The notes: generated by a model not told the origin, from the letters alone. Shown: positions 7,477 to 14,834, numbered from the stretch's first letter. The stretch: DNA of 15,662 nucleotides from CAVYPR01 sp052145775 (GCA_052145775.1 JBKQNY010000122.1:1-15662), one strand, 5' to 3'. Program-made: numbers and translations.

Positions 7477-8928
7477 CTACAGGCCGGACTCGACGGTGAT
7501 TCGTCCTGAGTTGGCTGCCTTTTTAAGCGCCTCATAGTCCAGGTCGTTCCGGTCGGCGTAGGCCTCGGCGAAGTCCGCCAAGGCCCGGTCGAACGTCGGT
7601 CCGTTCCCGAGGTAGCTGGCGATGGCGACGCGGTCGCCCGAGCGGGCGTGGGCTCGCGCGAGGGCCTGGGCGCACACCCCGACGTACTTGACGAGACCTG
7701 GAGGGATCGACCCCTCGACGTCGAAGCTCCCTTTCCAGTCTCGCAGCTGGCGGATGTAGAAGTCCCTGGTCACGCCGTCAATGCCGTTAACCTTCTGATA
7801 ACCGAGGAAGATGTCACTGGCAGCCTGCATGAGGTGCTGGCCGGCAACAACCCGTGCACCGTGATTGGCGTAGCGGCTCTTGCCCACGAATTCCTCGAGA
7901 ACCGACGCCTCGGCCTCTTTGGCCTGTAGGAAGAGCGGGTCGTTGTTGTGCAGTCCCACCATGAGCAGGATCCAGGCCCGCGTACCCACGCTTCCCACGC
8001 CCACGACCTTGCGGGCGATCTGGACGAACTGGAACTGTTCGAGCAGATGCCGTCGGTCCGTCTGGAGGGTGCGGCGATAGCCACGCACAAGTTGGTGGAA
8101 CGTGTCCCGGAGTGCATCGCTCACTTCTTGGGAGAACAGCTCCTCGGTCGGGACGAGCAGCGGTGGGTCACTCGCGATTTGGAGCTGACCGTCGATCACA
8201 GTGGTGAGCTTGTTCAGGGCTTGGAGGCTGTCCCTGGTTCGGGCCTTTGTGATGATCTGGACGGTGCGCGCCGCGATCCGCTTGTCGGCTTTGGTCCCAG
8301 TCTTGGTTGCCGTGGCCTCCAGCTCGGCGAGCAGTGCGGCGACGTCGATGTGGGAGTACCAGACGTCCAAGGTGGACAGTCCCGCCAGACGGGCCATTTC
8401 GCGGCGGTAGCTCGCCCCAACCTCCGTGGCTGCGGTGCGAGCTTCCTTCTCCGTAAACTCGCGATCACGAGCTGCAATCACAACGCTGGCAGCAAGGCGT
8501 TTGAGGTCCCACTCCCACGGCCCCGGCAGGGTCTCGTCGAAGTCGTTGACGTCGAACATCATTCGCCGTTCCGGTGAGGCAAACAATCCGAAGTTGGACA
8601 GGTGGGCATCTCCGCAGACCTGTGCGGTGAGACCCGACCGGGGAGTGTTCGCCAGGTCGGAGGCCATGACCAGTGCAGCGCCGCGGAAGAAGGTGAAGGG
8701 TGAGACGAGCATCCGCCCGTAGCGGATCGGCACCAGCTCGGGTACCCGGGTCTTGGCCTGGCGCTCTAGGAGCGCGACCGGATCCGGACGATCGACCGCG
8801 GGACTGAACTCGGCTTGGGATGATCGGGGCGTCAGTGCCCTGGCATCCTTGCCCAGCTTCGCCCGCTCCTCGACGCTGAGGTGGGGAATTGCTTGCATTG
8901 CGCGAGATTCATCGTGCGACTGGTCCAT
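7477..8928 (-). CDS. DUF2252 family protein
   Basis: A 483-residue soluble protein of the usual DUF2252 length. It has the two conserved blocks near the N-terminal third: GDAHLSNFG (residues 106-114) and FDVNDFDE (125-132), followed by PGPWEWDLKRLAAS. These resemble the catalytic and metal-binding loops of kinase-like/aminoglycoside-phosphotransferase folds, so phosphotransfer is suspected, but no activity is established. The C-terminal half contains GSVGTRAWILLMVG and an RDFYIRQLRDWKGS block, also typical. The ATG at 8928 is favoured by AGGGGGA 4-5 bases upstream. The open frame runs on to 9270, but that part is Arg/Gly/Pro-rich and overlaps an antiporter remnant in another frame, so it is not coding. 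It is intact. Confidence 0.9.
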   Translation of the reverse strand: MDQSHDESRAMQAIPHLSVEERAKLGKDARALTPRSSQAEFSPAVDRPDPVALLERQAKTRVPELVPIRYGRMLVSPFTFFRGAALVMASDLANTPRSGLTAQVCGDAHLSNFGLFASPERRMMFDVNDFDETLPGPWEWDLKRLAASVVIAARDREFTEKEARTAATEVGASYRREMARLAGLSTLDVWYSHIDVAALLAELEATATKTGTKADKRIAARTVQIITKARTRDSLQALNKLTTVIDGQLQIASDPPLLVPTEELFSQEVSDALRDTFHQLVRGYRRTLQTDRRHLLEQFQFVQIARKVVGVGSVGTRAWILLMVGLHNNDPLFLQAKEAEASVLEEFVGKSRYANHGARVVAGQHLMQAASDIFLGYQKVNGIDGVTRDFYIRQLRDWKGSFDVEGSIPPGLVKYVGVCAQALARAHARSGDRVAIASYLGNGPTFDRALADFAEAYADRNDLDYEALKKAANSGRITVESGL

Positions 8929-8932
8929 TGTT

Positions 8933-8939
8933 TCCCCCT
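8933..8939 (-). promoter_or_regulatory. RBS (AGGGGGA) that decides the DUF2252 start
   Basis: A purine-rich Shine-Dalgarno just upstream of ATG 8928 on the minus strand. It argues against the longer in-frame starts at 8979 and 9270. Confidence 0.6.
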
Positions 8940-8975
8940 GTGTGCCACTTCGGGCTTCGTGACCTGTGGCCCATA

Positions 8976-9251
8976 TCATTGTGCCCTCGCCTTCACCGTG
9001 CAGGATGAGAGACGCCGCACCGTGCTCGGGTCGTCGAACAGGATGGGCGCCACGGCCAGGCTGACCATGGGCGAGAAGGCCGCTCCTGAGATTTTGTCGG
9101 GGTTGACGTCGGGGGTGAGGACCCCCACGGCGAACCCCACCGGCAAGAGCACGATGATCGGCGGGATCGTCAGCTTCTGCGCGACGACCTGACAGAGGAC
9201 CGCCAGGCCGACGGTCAGCGCCAGGCCCACGAAGATCTGGCAGGCGCTCAC
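8976..9251 (-). pseudogene. N-terminal fragment of a cation/proton antiporter (CPA1/NhaP-like)
   Basis: From GTG 9251 the frame reads a short N-tail and two membrane helices, with VGLAVLCQVVAQKLTIPPII, LLPVGFAVG and then SPMVSLAVAPILFD. This is the start of Na+/H+ or K+/H+ antiporters of the CPA family (helix 1, the IPPII-LL-x-G-x-x-x-G block, helix 3 ending in ILFD/E). About 75 residues in, the similarity stops: after ILFD the frame carries an unrelated polar tail and a stop at 8976. An intact antiporter would need over 300 more residues. The DUF2252 gene begins 48 bases later on the same strand, so a deletion or rearrangement joined the two. Whether the fragment is translated is unknown. 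Confidence 0.65.
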
Positions 9252-9478
9252 CGTTGGATGTCAACTCCACACGTGCGGGGGGGCCGGCAGGGCTCCAGTC
9301 AGTCGACGTGCTCGAGCGAGACTAGCCCATCGTCGACGTGCTGCTCGGTGGGCCAGCCCCCGCTGACGCCTGCATTCGGGGGGACCTTTGTCCCTGGCGG
9401 ATCCGCGGCGAGGGGTGCAGACTGGCTACGTCGACGGCGCAGCGCGCGTTGTCGGACCAGTGCAAAAGGAGATCACAG

Positions 9479-9988
9479 ATGGCAAAAGCAGACGGCGTGT
9501 TCCTCTACCTCGGCACCTACCCCGACGAGGCGTCGTGCCGCGCCGACTACGAAGTGGTCAAGGACCTGCACGCGGCAGGCGCAGTTGGCACCTATGACGC
9601 GGCCGTGGTGACCAAGGACGACAAGGGCAAGGTCCACGTGAGCAAGGACGAGATGGCCACCCGCCACGGAGGCTGGGGTGGCGCCGCTGTCGGCGCGGTC
9701 GTGGGGATCCTGTTCCCCCCGTCGATCATTGCCGGTGCGGTGATCGGTGGTGCCATTGGAGGCGTCAGCGGCCACCTCTGGAGGGGCATGTCTCGCTCGG
9801 ACGTGAAGGAGCTAGGCGACCTCATCGACACGGGCCAGGCTGCGCTGCTGGTGGTGGGCGAAAGCACGATCGAAGCTGCGCTCAACAAGGCCGAGTTGAA
9901 GGCGGCCAAGCACGTGACCAAGGAGATCGACGCCAACGCCAAGGACGTCGACAAGGCCATCAAGGACGCGGCAGGGGACGTCTCCTAG
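9479..9988 (+). CDS. DUF1269 family protein (intact paralogue)
   Basis: A 169-residue protein. Residues 1-60 form a soluble alpha/beta part (VFLYLGTY, YEVVKDLHAAGAVGTYDAAV). Residues about 65-102 are a Gly/Ala-rich, hydrophobic, glycine-zipper-like segment (GGWGGAAVGAVVGILFP, GGAIGGVSGHLW). The C-terminal part (GMSRSDVKELGDLI, QAALLVVGEST) ends in a charged Lys/Asp/Ala helix. ATG 9479 follows AAGGAGA by 7 bases, so the longer in-frame start at 9338 is rejected. The family is of unknown function; many members are membrane-associated and stress-linked. It is oriented opposite to the broken copy at 2595-3105, so this may be the surviving functional copy. Confidence 0.88.
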   Translation: MAKADGVFLYLGTYPDEASCRADYEVVKDLHAAGAVGTYDAAVVTKDDKGKVHVSKDEMATRHGGWGGAAVGAVVGILFPPSIIAGAVIGGAIGGVSGHLWRGMSRSDVKELGDLIDTGQAALLVVGESTIEAALNKAELKAAKHVTKEIDANAKDVDKAIKDAAGDVS

Positions 9989-10091
9989 GTCCGCACCCCC
10001 GCCCGCCTGAGCGCGTTCCGGCGCGCGCGCCTGGGCAGCTTCGGCCCAAAGCGACCCACGTCGTCGGCAACGCTCGGAGCATCATCCCGTC

Positions 10092-10717
10092 ATGAGCTCC
10101 CAGCCCACACCGCCTGCCACCCAGGCGCCGGGGTTCTGGCCCCTCATGGCCTACGCGGCCGTCCTCGGGGTCCTCGGGGGGTTCGCCGGCCTCGTCTTCC
10201 TGGGCCTCGTCACCCGAGGCGAGAAGTGGAACGTGGACGGCAACCCGCACAGGCTGGGCGGCCACTGGTGGTGGGTGGCCGTGACGGCTGCCGCCGGCCT
10301 CGTCGTAGGGGTGCTCCACCGGTTGCTGAAGGTGCCCGAAGACACGCCCGGGATCATTGCCGAGATCAAGACGCGCCAGGTGGACGCACTGATGGTGCCG
10401 GCCATGGTCGCCGTCTCGGCGGTCTCGCTCATCGGCGGTGCGAGCCTGGGCCTCGAGAAGGCACTCGGGTCGATGGCGGCGGCTTCGCCACCTGGATCGC
10501 GAAACGACGGGCCCTCGACGCCGAGGACTCACAGGTGAACGTGCTCTTGGAGATGGCCGGCGCCTACGGCGGCATGCTCTCGAGCCCCCTCATCGTGGTG
10601 ATGCTGCTCCTCGGGGTGGTCCGGCTAGGAGGCAAACGGTTCACCAAGACCCTCGGGTCGACGATGGTCTCTTCGAGCGTCTGGTTCGGCATTTACTTCG
10701 CCATCGCCGGCGCCAAC
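10092..10717 (+). pseudogene. CLC-type chloride channel, frameshifted and 3'-truncated
   Basis: The frame from ATG 10092 reads the start of a CLC channel/transporter: membrane helices, then VPAMVAVSAVSLIGGASLG with the CLC anion-site region GGASLGLEKALGSM. At about 10475 one G is missing (ATGGCGG where ATGGGCGG would give GSMGGGFATWI). The continuation is one frame over: GGFATWIAKRRALDAEDSQV, AGAYGGMLSSPLIVVMLLLG, then STMVSSSVWFGIYFAIAGA. At about 10717 the similarity ends abruptly, roughly halfway through a normal protein of 400 or more residues. The residue after the selectivity motif is L instead of the usual P/E-type (GxEGP-like), as in some actinobacterial variants. The truncation means this is not a functional channel even if the indel were an error. 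Confidence 0.8.
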
Positions 10718-10746
10718 GACGGGACAGAGTTACCCTCTGAGGGTTC

Positions 10747-10910
10747 AGCTGTCCCAGAAATGCCGCGACATCACAGTGGCCGGGATGGGCGGCAGCGGCA
10801 TCGTCGGGGACCTGGTGGCGACGGTGGTCCCCGCTGTCTTCGCAGGTCAGGCGGCACGCGGCCGATCCGGTCGAGTGGTCAGGAGTGGCCCGGTAGGTCT
10901 GCTGCCGTGA
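10747..10910 (+). pseudogene. Fragment resembling phosphoglucose/phosphomannose isomerase SIS domain
   Basis: Immediately beyond the break in the CLC gene, in another frame, the translation reads CRDITVAGMGGSGIVGDLVA, then VVPAVF, and soon degenerates to an Arg/Gly-rich tail ending at TGA 10908-10910. The GMGGSxIxGDL loop is the sugar-phosphate-binding signature at the start of SIS-domain bifunctional phosphoglucose/phosphomannose isomerases. Only about 25 residues match convincingly and there is no start codon or RBS. It is best read as a relic brought next to the truncated CLC by deletion; a chance match cannot be excluded. Confidence 0.4.
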
Positions 10911-10985
10911 CAAACACCGTGACAAGGATGCCGCAGGGCTCCGATCCGACCACCTGCGCAACTACAGTGCGACTAGGGCACTGCG

Positions 10986-11096
10986 ATGTACTACTACCTA
11001 CGTCAGCACACCACGTTTGTTCTGTACGACCAGGGAGAACTGTGCGCCGGCAGGCAGGGCAGTGTAGGAACGGTGCGGGACCGTGTTGACTGGCTC
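10986..11096 (+). pseudogene. 5' part of an ORF split by the IS21 element
   Basis: ATG 10986, with a TAG in frame 12 bases upstream and AGGG about 8 bases before it, opens a frame of 37 codons (MYYYLRQHTTFVLYDQGELC and on to RDRVDWL). It reaches exactly the left edge of the IS. If the IS and one copy of the GGCTC duplication are removed, it continues in frame with 13500-13670 as a 93-residue protein. The product is unrecognised. Frame continuity across the restored junction supports a real gene, but a chance ORF of this size is possible. Confidence 0.4.
11092..11096. repeat. Target-site duplication GGCTC, left copy
   Basis: The five bases directly left of the IS terminus (TGTGCGC) are identical to the five bases directly right of the other terminus (13495-13499). 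Five bases is within the range usual for IS21-family insertions. Confidence 0.85.
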
Positions 11097-11177
11097 TGTG
11101 CGCGATCTCTGAAACCCGCGTTCTGTAATCACTGAAACCCGCGATCGGCGATCAGCGGAAACCGCGTTCGGCGATCA
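11097..11177 (+). repeat. IS21 left end: terminal repeat with three 23-bp units
   Basis: After a 12-base tip, three units with a 23-base period start at 11109, 11132 and 11155. Each has a core like CTGAAACCCGCG and ends in a GATCA/AATCA block. Such iterated end repeats are the expected transposase-binding sites of IS21 elements. Confidence 0.8.
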
Positions 11178-11296
11178 GCGAACGTCGCGTTGAGCTGACC
11201 TCCTGGTTCCTCCTGGCCGGCATCCACCCGGTCGGTCAAGGGCCCCTCCAGGGTCTTGGGCATCCACTGCACAAGCCCACTGGAGGGCCCACCGAA

Positions 11297-12598
11297 ATGA
11301 TGTCCCAGGAGGAGTTCATGGATGTCATGGCGATGAAGCGCCAGGGCCTCAGCATCACCGAGATCGCCGCGGAGACCGGCTATCACCCTGCCACGATCAG
11401 CAGTTGGCTGAAGAACGGGGGACCGCCACCACGACGCCGGGCGAGTGTCCCGCCCGTGATCGACGAACACTGGGCAGGACGGATCGCCGAGCTGCTCCGC
11501 CCCGCCCCGCGCCTGTTGGCCACCAGCGTGTTCGAGCTGCTCGTGGCCGAGGGCTATGGCGGCTCCTATCCGAGCGTGGCCCGGCACCTCAACTCGATCC
11601 GGGGACCGAGGTTCACGGCCGCCCCGGCGGCCTCCACCCGGATCGTGACGGCGCCGGGCGAGGAGTGCCAGTTCGACTGGTCCGACGTGTCGGCATTCAC
11701 GAGGGAGTGGGGCCTGGGCGAGGTGCAGTGCTTCTCGGCCATCTTGTCGTGGTCGAGAGTTCGGACCTGGTGGTTCTCGCGTTCGGTCGACCGCGAGCAC
11801 ACCTTGGAGGGGTTGGTCCGGTTCTTCGAGCACGTCGACGGGGTTCCCAAGGTGCTGCGCACCGACCGGATGGGGGCGCTCGGGCGCTCCCAGGGGCGAC
11901 GGTTCACCCTGCATCCGCCCGCACTCGCCTTCGCCCAGTTCCACGGGACTGAGATCCGGGCCTGCCAGGCCCGAGACGCCAAGCGCAAGGGCAAGGTGGA
12001 GCGCCCCTTCAGGGACTTGAAGGAGCGCTTCTTGGAGGAGTGCTCGGCGACCGGGGCGCCAAAGAGCCTGGCCGAGCTCAACGAGCGGGCGGCGGTGTTC
12101 TTGGCCGAGCGCATCCACTCCCGGCGCCACCGCGGCACCGGCGACGTCCCCGCCAACCGCCCGGTGGTCGAATCCGTGATGCTCGCACCCCTTCCCCGCC
12201 GGCGGTTCGACACGGCCTATGTCGAGGCCCGCCGGGTCCACGTGGCCATCCCCCAGATCGAGTGGCGGGGCGTGCGCTACTCGGTCCCGCCCCGCTGCCT
12301 CGGCCAGCGGGTCGAGGTGCGCTGCGAGGTGGACGCGGACACCATCGAGGTCCGTTGGGCCGGCGAGGTGGTGGCCCGCCACACTCTGGCCGATCCGGCC
12401 GTGACCGGAGAGGTCTGGGACGCCGGGCACTTCCAGGCCGCCCAGCAAGCCGCCCTCGGGCGGAGCCGGGGCCGTCACCTGGCCCTCATCGTGCCCGACG
12501 AGGCACCTCCGGCACCGCCCGTGCGCCTGGACGTCGAAGGCGACGTCGATGTCGAGGTTCCCGACCTCGCCCGCTATGAGACGGGAGGCCGGCCGTGA
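11297..12598 (+). CDS. istA: IS21 family transposase IstA
   Basis: A 433-residue DDE transposase that cuts and joins the IS ends. Residues about 15-40 form a helix-turn-helix (KRQGLSITEIAAETGYHPAT) for end binding. The RNase-H-like catalytic core has D127 in CQFDWSD, D190 in VLRTDRMGAL and E235 in RKGKVERPF. The C-terminal part carries the beta-barrel/Mu-transposase-C-like block (VPPRCLGQRVEVRC). ATG 11297 has GGAGG about 10 bases upstream; an adjacent ATG (11300) would serve equally. It overlaps istB by four bases (GTGA), which suggests translational coupling. It is full length with no lesions. Confidence 0.95.
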   Translation: MMSQEEFMDVMAMKRQGLSITEIAAETGYHPATISSWLKNGGPPPRRRASVPPVIDEHWAGRIAELLRPAPRLLATSVFELLVAEGYGGSYPSVARHLNSIRGPRFTAAPAASTRIVTAPGEECQFDWSDVSAFTREWGLGEVQCFSAILSWSRVRTWWFSRSVDREHTLEGLVRFFEHVDGVPKVLRTDRMGALGRSQGRRFTLHPPALAFAQFHGTEIRACQARDAKRKGKVERPFRDLKERFLEECSATGAPKSLAELNERAAVFLAERIHSRRHRGTGDVPANRPVVESVMLAPLPRRRFDTAYVEARRVHVAIPQIEWRGVRYSVPPRCLGQRVEVRCEVDADTIEVRWAGEVVARHTLADPAVTGEVWDAGHFQAAQQAALGRSRGRHLALIVPDEAPPAPPVRLDVEGDVDVEVPDLARYETGGRP

Positions 12599-13392
12599 CC
12601 GTCTCGCTCTATGAGCAGCTGAAGGACGACCTGGGCTACCTGGGCCTCTCTCGGTCGGCCGAGTGCTTCGCCGTGCTGGCCGAAGAGGCCAAGGATCAGG
12701 AGTGGAGCCACGTCGAGTTCCTGGCCAGGGTCATCGCCGAGCAGGCCTCGGCCACCACCAACCGCAAGCTGGCGGCCCGCCTGCGCTTCGCCCGGTTCCC
12801 CTTCCGCAGGACGCTTTCGGACTTCGACTTCGAGTTCCAGCCGACCGTCGACCGCAAGCTGATCGAGGACCTGGCCACGCTGCGCTTCATCGAGGAGAAC
12901 CGGCCGGTCCTGTTCTTGGGCCAGCCTGGGTGCGGCAAGACCCACCTGGCCGTGGCGCTGGCCACCACGGCGGTCGAAGCGGGGTTCCGGGGCTACTTCA
13001 CCACGGCCGACGACATGGTCAACACCCTGGTCAAGGCTCGCCGGGAGGGGACCTTCGCCCCGAGGCTCAAGACCTACACCGCACCGAGCGTGCTCGTCAT
13101 CGACGACGTCGGGCTGCTGCCGATCGAGCGGGGTGGGGCCGGGGTGTTCTTCCATGTGGTCAACACCCGCTACGAGCGAGGACACCCGACGCTCGTCACC
13201 ACCAACCGGGGGCTCCCCGAGTGGGGGGAGATCTTCGGAGATCCGGTGGTGGCCGCCGCCATCTTGGACCGGCTCATGCACAACGCCGTGGTCTTCAACA
13301 TCAAGGGCCCGTCGTGGCGGATGCGAGAGCACCATGCCCTTGAGCAGGCCAGCACCGACCCCGAACAAGACTCAGGAAGGAGGCGCCGCTAA
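12595..13392 (+). CDS. istB: IS21 family ATPase helper IstB
   Basis: A 265-residue AAA+/DnaC-like ATP-binding protein that assists IstA in target selection and strand transfer. Walker A is GQPGCGKTH (residues 109-117) and Walker B is VLVIDDVGLLP (166-176). The block VTTNRGLPEWGEIF and the C-terminal DRLMHNA-x-x-FNIKGPSWR segment are typical of IstB. It begins with GTG inside the istA stop codon and ends with TAA 102 bases before the right terminus. It is full length. Confidence 0.95.
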   Translation: MTVSLYEQLKDDLGYLGLSRSAECFAVLAEEAKDQEWSHVEFLARVIAEQASATTNRKLAARLRFARFPFRRTLSDFDFEFQPTVDRKLIEDLATLRFIEENRPVLFLGQPGCGKTHLAVALATTAVEAGFRGYFTTADDMVNTLVKARREGTFAPRLKTYTAPSVLVIDDVGLLPIERGGAGVFFHVVNTRYERGHPTLVTTNRGLPEWGEIFGDPVVAAAILDRLMHNAVVFNIKGPSWRMREHHALEQASTDPEQDSGRRRR

Positions 13393-13425
13393 CCTTTCCT
13401 CTCGAGGAACCAACGTCAGCCCAAT

Positions 13426-13494
13426 GCGAACTTCACTGATCGCCGGGCGCGGGTTTCGCTGATCACAGATCGCGGGGCTCGGTGAAAGCGCACA
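13426..13494 (-). repeat. IS21 right end: terminal repeat with 23-bp units
   Basis: Read on the minus strand, a 12-base tip starting TGTGCGC is followed by two 23-base units (CCGAGCCCCGCG... and GCGAAACCCGCG...), each ending in GATCA, and a weaker third. The order and spacing match the left end. Confidence 0.8.
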
Positions 13495-13499
13495 GGCTC
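13495..13499. repeat. Target-site duplication GGCTC, right copy
   Basis: Identical to the five bases bordering the left terminus. It marks the exact insertion point. Confidence 0.85.
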
Positions 13500-13670
13500 A
13501 ACGCGCGCTCGCGTACGCGCTTCGCAAAGGAATTTCCGGAGGCTCCCTCCCTCCGGGATCATGCGCGCTGGCGCCGCGAACCACGGCCGACCATCTGCCC
13601 GACTACTTGCCGGGCCGGGACTGCCGGCAGCACGCTTGCGGGTTTGGCCCAGCCTTTGAACCGAGGATGA
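13500..13670 (+). pseudogene. 3' part of the ORF split by the IS21 element
   Basis: This continues the frame that starts at 10986 once the IS and one GGCTC copy are removed: NARSRTRFAKEFPEAPSLRD, then an Arg/Pro-rich tail to TGA at 13668-13670 (56 residues). It has no start of its own outside the IS. The family is not recognised. The C-terminal half (CPTTCRAGTAGSTLAGLA) looks less protein-like than the first part, so the true gene may be shorter or the ORF spurious. Confidence 0.35.
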
Positions 13671-13717
13671 CGAAAAATCACCGCGGTTCGCCTTCAAATT
13701 TCATCTCGAAATTTAGA

Positions 13718-14356
13718 TCAACCTCCTGGCTGTCCCGCAATGGAGTACGGCGGCAGACAAGTGCTTGATGGGAAGCAGTACCCGAGTTGAGTTACGTCGT
13801 TTCCGAGCTTGTTGTTGGGTGTACGCGTCGCGTGCTCCAAGGTTGGCAGCTGAGTCAAGAATGTGGCACCACTACCGGAGGACGCAGCGGAATTGCAAGC
13901 GGACACGATGCCATCGAATGCGGTCAGTAGAGCTTGCCAGTCGGTCTGCAGTTCTTGGATCGGAGCAGCCGGCACCGCTTCCGCGGATTGCCAGGCCTGG
14001 GAAGCGCTGGTACACATTTTTGGGAGGATGAGGTTCGCTGATCCGGGATCTGTTTGAACGTCCTTAGCCGCGTCAGCGTTCCCGTTGATGGTTCCAAGCG
14101 CCGCAGTTAGACCCGTAAAGGGAGCCTTGGCGGCGGCGAGCCAGGTCTCCATTTCCGCCGGAACAGGGCTCGTCGTCGTCGTGGTCGGAGGGGTCGTCGT
14201 GGTCGGAGGGGTCGTCGTGGTCGTCGTGTGAACTAGTGAGGAGCTGGTCGTGACCCCCGCTTTCTGAGCGGCTCCGCCACCGCAGGCGCTACAAAGCACA
14301 GCGAGCGCGGTGAACAGAACAACAAGCGCGGCCTCGACCTGCTCGGTCAGTTTCAT
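13718..14356 (-). CDS. Putative secreted lipoprotein with Thr/Pro-rich linker
   Basis: A 212-residue protein with a basic/hydrophobic N-terminus (LVVLFTALAVL, residues 11-21) ending in CSACGGG. C25 is the probable lipidated cysteine, although the -3 residue (Cys) is not the canonical Leu. A Thr/Pro linker (about 43-65) separates the membrane anchor from a helical, Ala-rich extracytoplasmic domain (about 67-212) containing four cysteines. I do not recognise the domain. The ATG at 14356 is chosen because it directly precedes the signal peptide and has GAAGGGG just upstream; the frame extends to 14473, but that part would put 39 polar residues before the signal. The short tandem repeat at 14176-14222 encodes the linker. 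The likely location is the outer face of the cytoplasmic membrane. Confidence 0.75.
   Translation of the reverse strand: MKLTEQVEAALVVLFTALAVLCSACGGGAAQKAGVTTSSSLVHTTTTTTPPTTTTPPTTTTTSPVPAEMETWLAAAKAPFTGLTAALGTINGNADAAKDVQTDPGSANLILPKMCTSASQAWQSAEAVPAAPIQELQTDWQALLTAFDGIVSACNSAASSGSGATFLTQLPTLEHATRTPNNKLGNDVTQLGYCFPSSTCLPPYSIAGQPGG
14176..14222 (-). repeat. 18-bp tandem repeat (about 2.6 copies) encoding the Thr/Pro linker
   Basis: The plus-strand unit TCGTCGTGGTCGGAGGGG occurs at 14176-14193 and 14194-14211, with a partial third copy. In the lipoprotein frame each unit encodes PPTTTT-type sequence. It is in frame, so copy-number change would only alter the linker length. Confidence 0.75.
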
Positions 14357-14579
14357 GCCCCTTCGAGGGTAATCCTTCACTGCGTGAATTTCTTGCTCGG
14401 CTTGGGTGCCATCCAACGGTATTCGGGAGGCTGAATTGGGCACTGACTTACGTGACCCACCTGCCCAGTTCACCTGGGGGCGGTTGTCGGTGGCGTGATC
14501 ACATCAGTTCGCGATTAGTCATGCTGAGCTAGGGATTTGTTGTCGACGGGTCTGGTGCAAGCTGCTGCCATTGTCGGGG

Positions 14580-14834
14580 ATGGAGCGCCGGGGAGCCGAC
14601 AAGTTCCGGGAGCTTGGCGAGCGGATTCGGGTACGACGCCTCGAGCTGGGCGTCAGCCAGGAGGACCTCGGAGACCTCGCCGGGCTCCACCGGACTTACA
14701 TCGGGCACCTGGAACGTGGGGAGATCAATCCAAGCCTGCTCAACGTCCTGAGAGTGGCCGCGGCGCTGAATGTGGATGCCGGCGAACTTGTGCGCGGGCT
14801 GGCACAGGGGATCGGCGACCCGAGGACGGCCTGA
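14580..14834 (+). CDS. XRE-family helix-turn-helix regulator (small, C-protein-like)
   Basis: An 84-residue protein that is almost entirely one Cro/C1-type HTH: GERIRVRRLELGVSQEDLGD, LAGLHRTYIGHLERGEINPS and LLNVLRVAAALNVDAGEL. The size and composition match stand-alone phage or element repressors and controller (C) proteins of restriction-modification systems. The start is uncertain: ATG 14580 is assumed, an in-frame TTG at 14571 is possible, and neither has a good RBS. It lies about 100 bp from the tRNA fragment and points toward it, so it may regulate a gene of an adjoining element, but no partner gene is adjacent on the same strand. Confidence 0.82.
   Translation: MERRGADKFRELGERIRVRRLELGVSQEDLGDLAGLHRTYIGHLERGEINPSLLNVLRVAAALNVDAGELVRGLAQGIGDPRTA

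Larger units (their letters stand above)
11097..13494 (+). mobile_element. Complete IS21-family insertion sequence, 2398 bp
   Basis: The element starts with TGTGCGC and ends with its inverse GCGCACA. The terminal 58 bases of each end align as inverted repeats with 46 identities (11097-11154 against 13437-13494). It carries istA and istB in order with a GTGA start/stop overlap, and is flanked by a 5-bp GGCTC duplication. Its length is in the family's usual 2-2.6 kb range. Both genes are open and keep their catalytic motifs, so it looks autonomous and recently inserted. Confidence 0.95.

Noticed and set aside
8929..9270. 114-residue N-terminal extension of the DUF2252 frame
   Set aside because: Arg/Gly/Pro-rich, unlike the family, overlaps the antiporter fragment in another frame, and a good RBS sits at 8933-8939.
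9302..9342. 11-bp direct repeat GTCGACGTGCT, 30 bases apart
   Set aside because: Only two copies in high-GC sequence with no associated structure; may be chance.
10032..10048. TGGGC-7-GCCCA hairpin after the intact DUF1269 gene
   Set aside because: 5-bp stem and no T-tract; not distinguishable from chance at this base composition.
11129..12478. A 449-codon minus-strand open frame across istA
   Set aside because: It is a shadow of the high-GC istA gene: His/Gly/Arg/Pro-rich, no motifs, and istA is certain on the other strand.
13416..13697. 93-codon minus-strand ORF across the right IS end
   Set aside because: It crosses the IS boundary and target duplication, so it cannot be an ancestral gene, and has no recognisable family.
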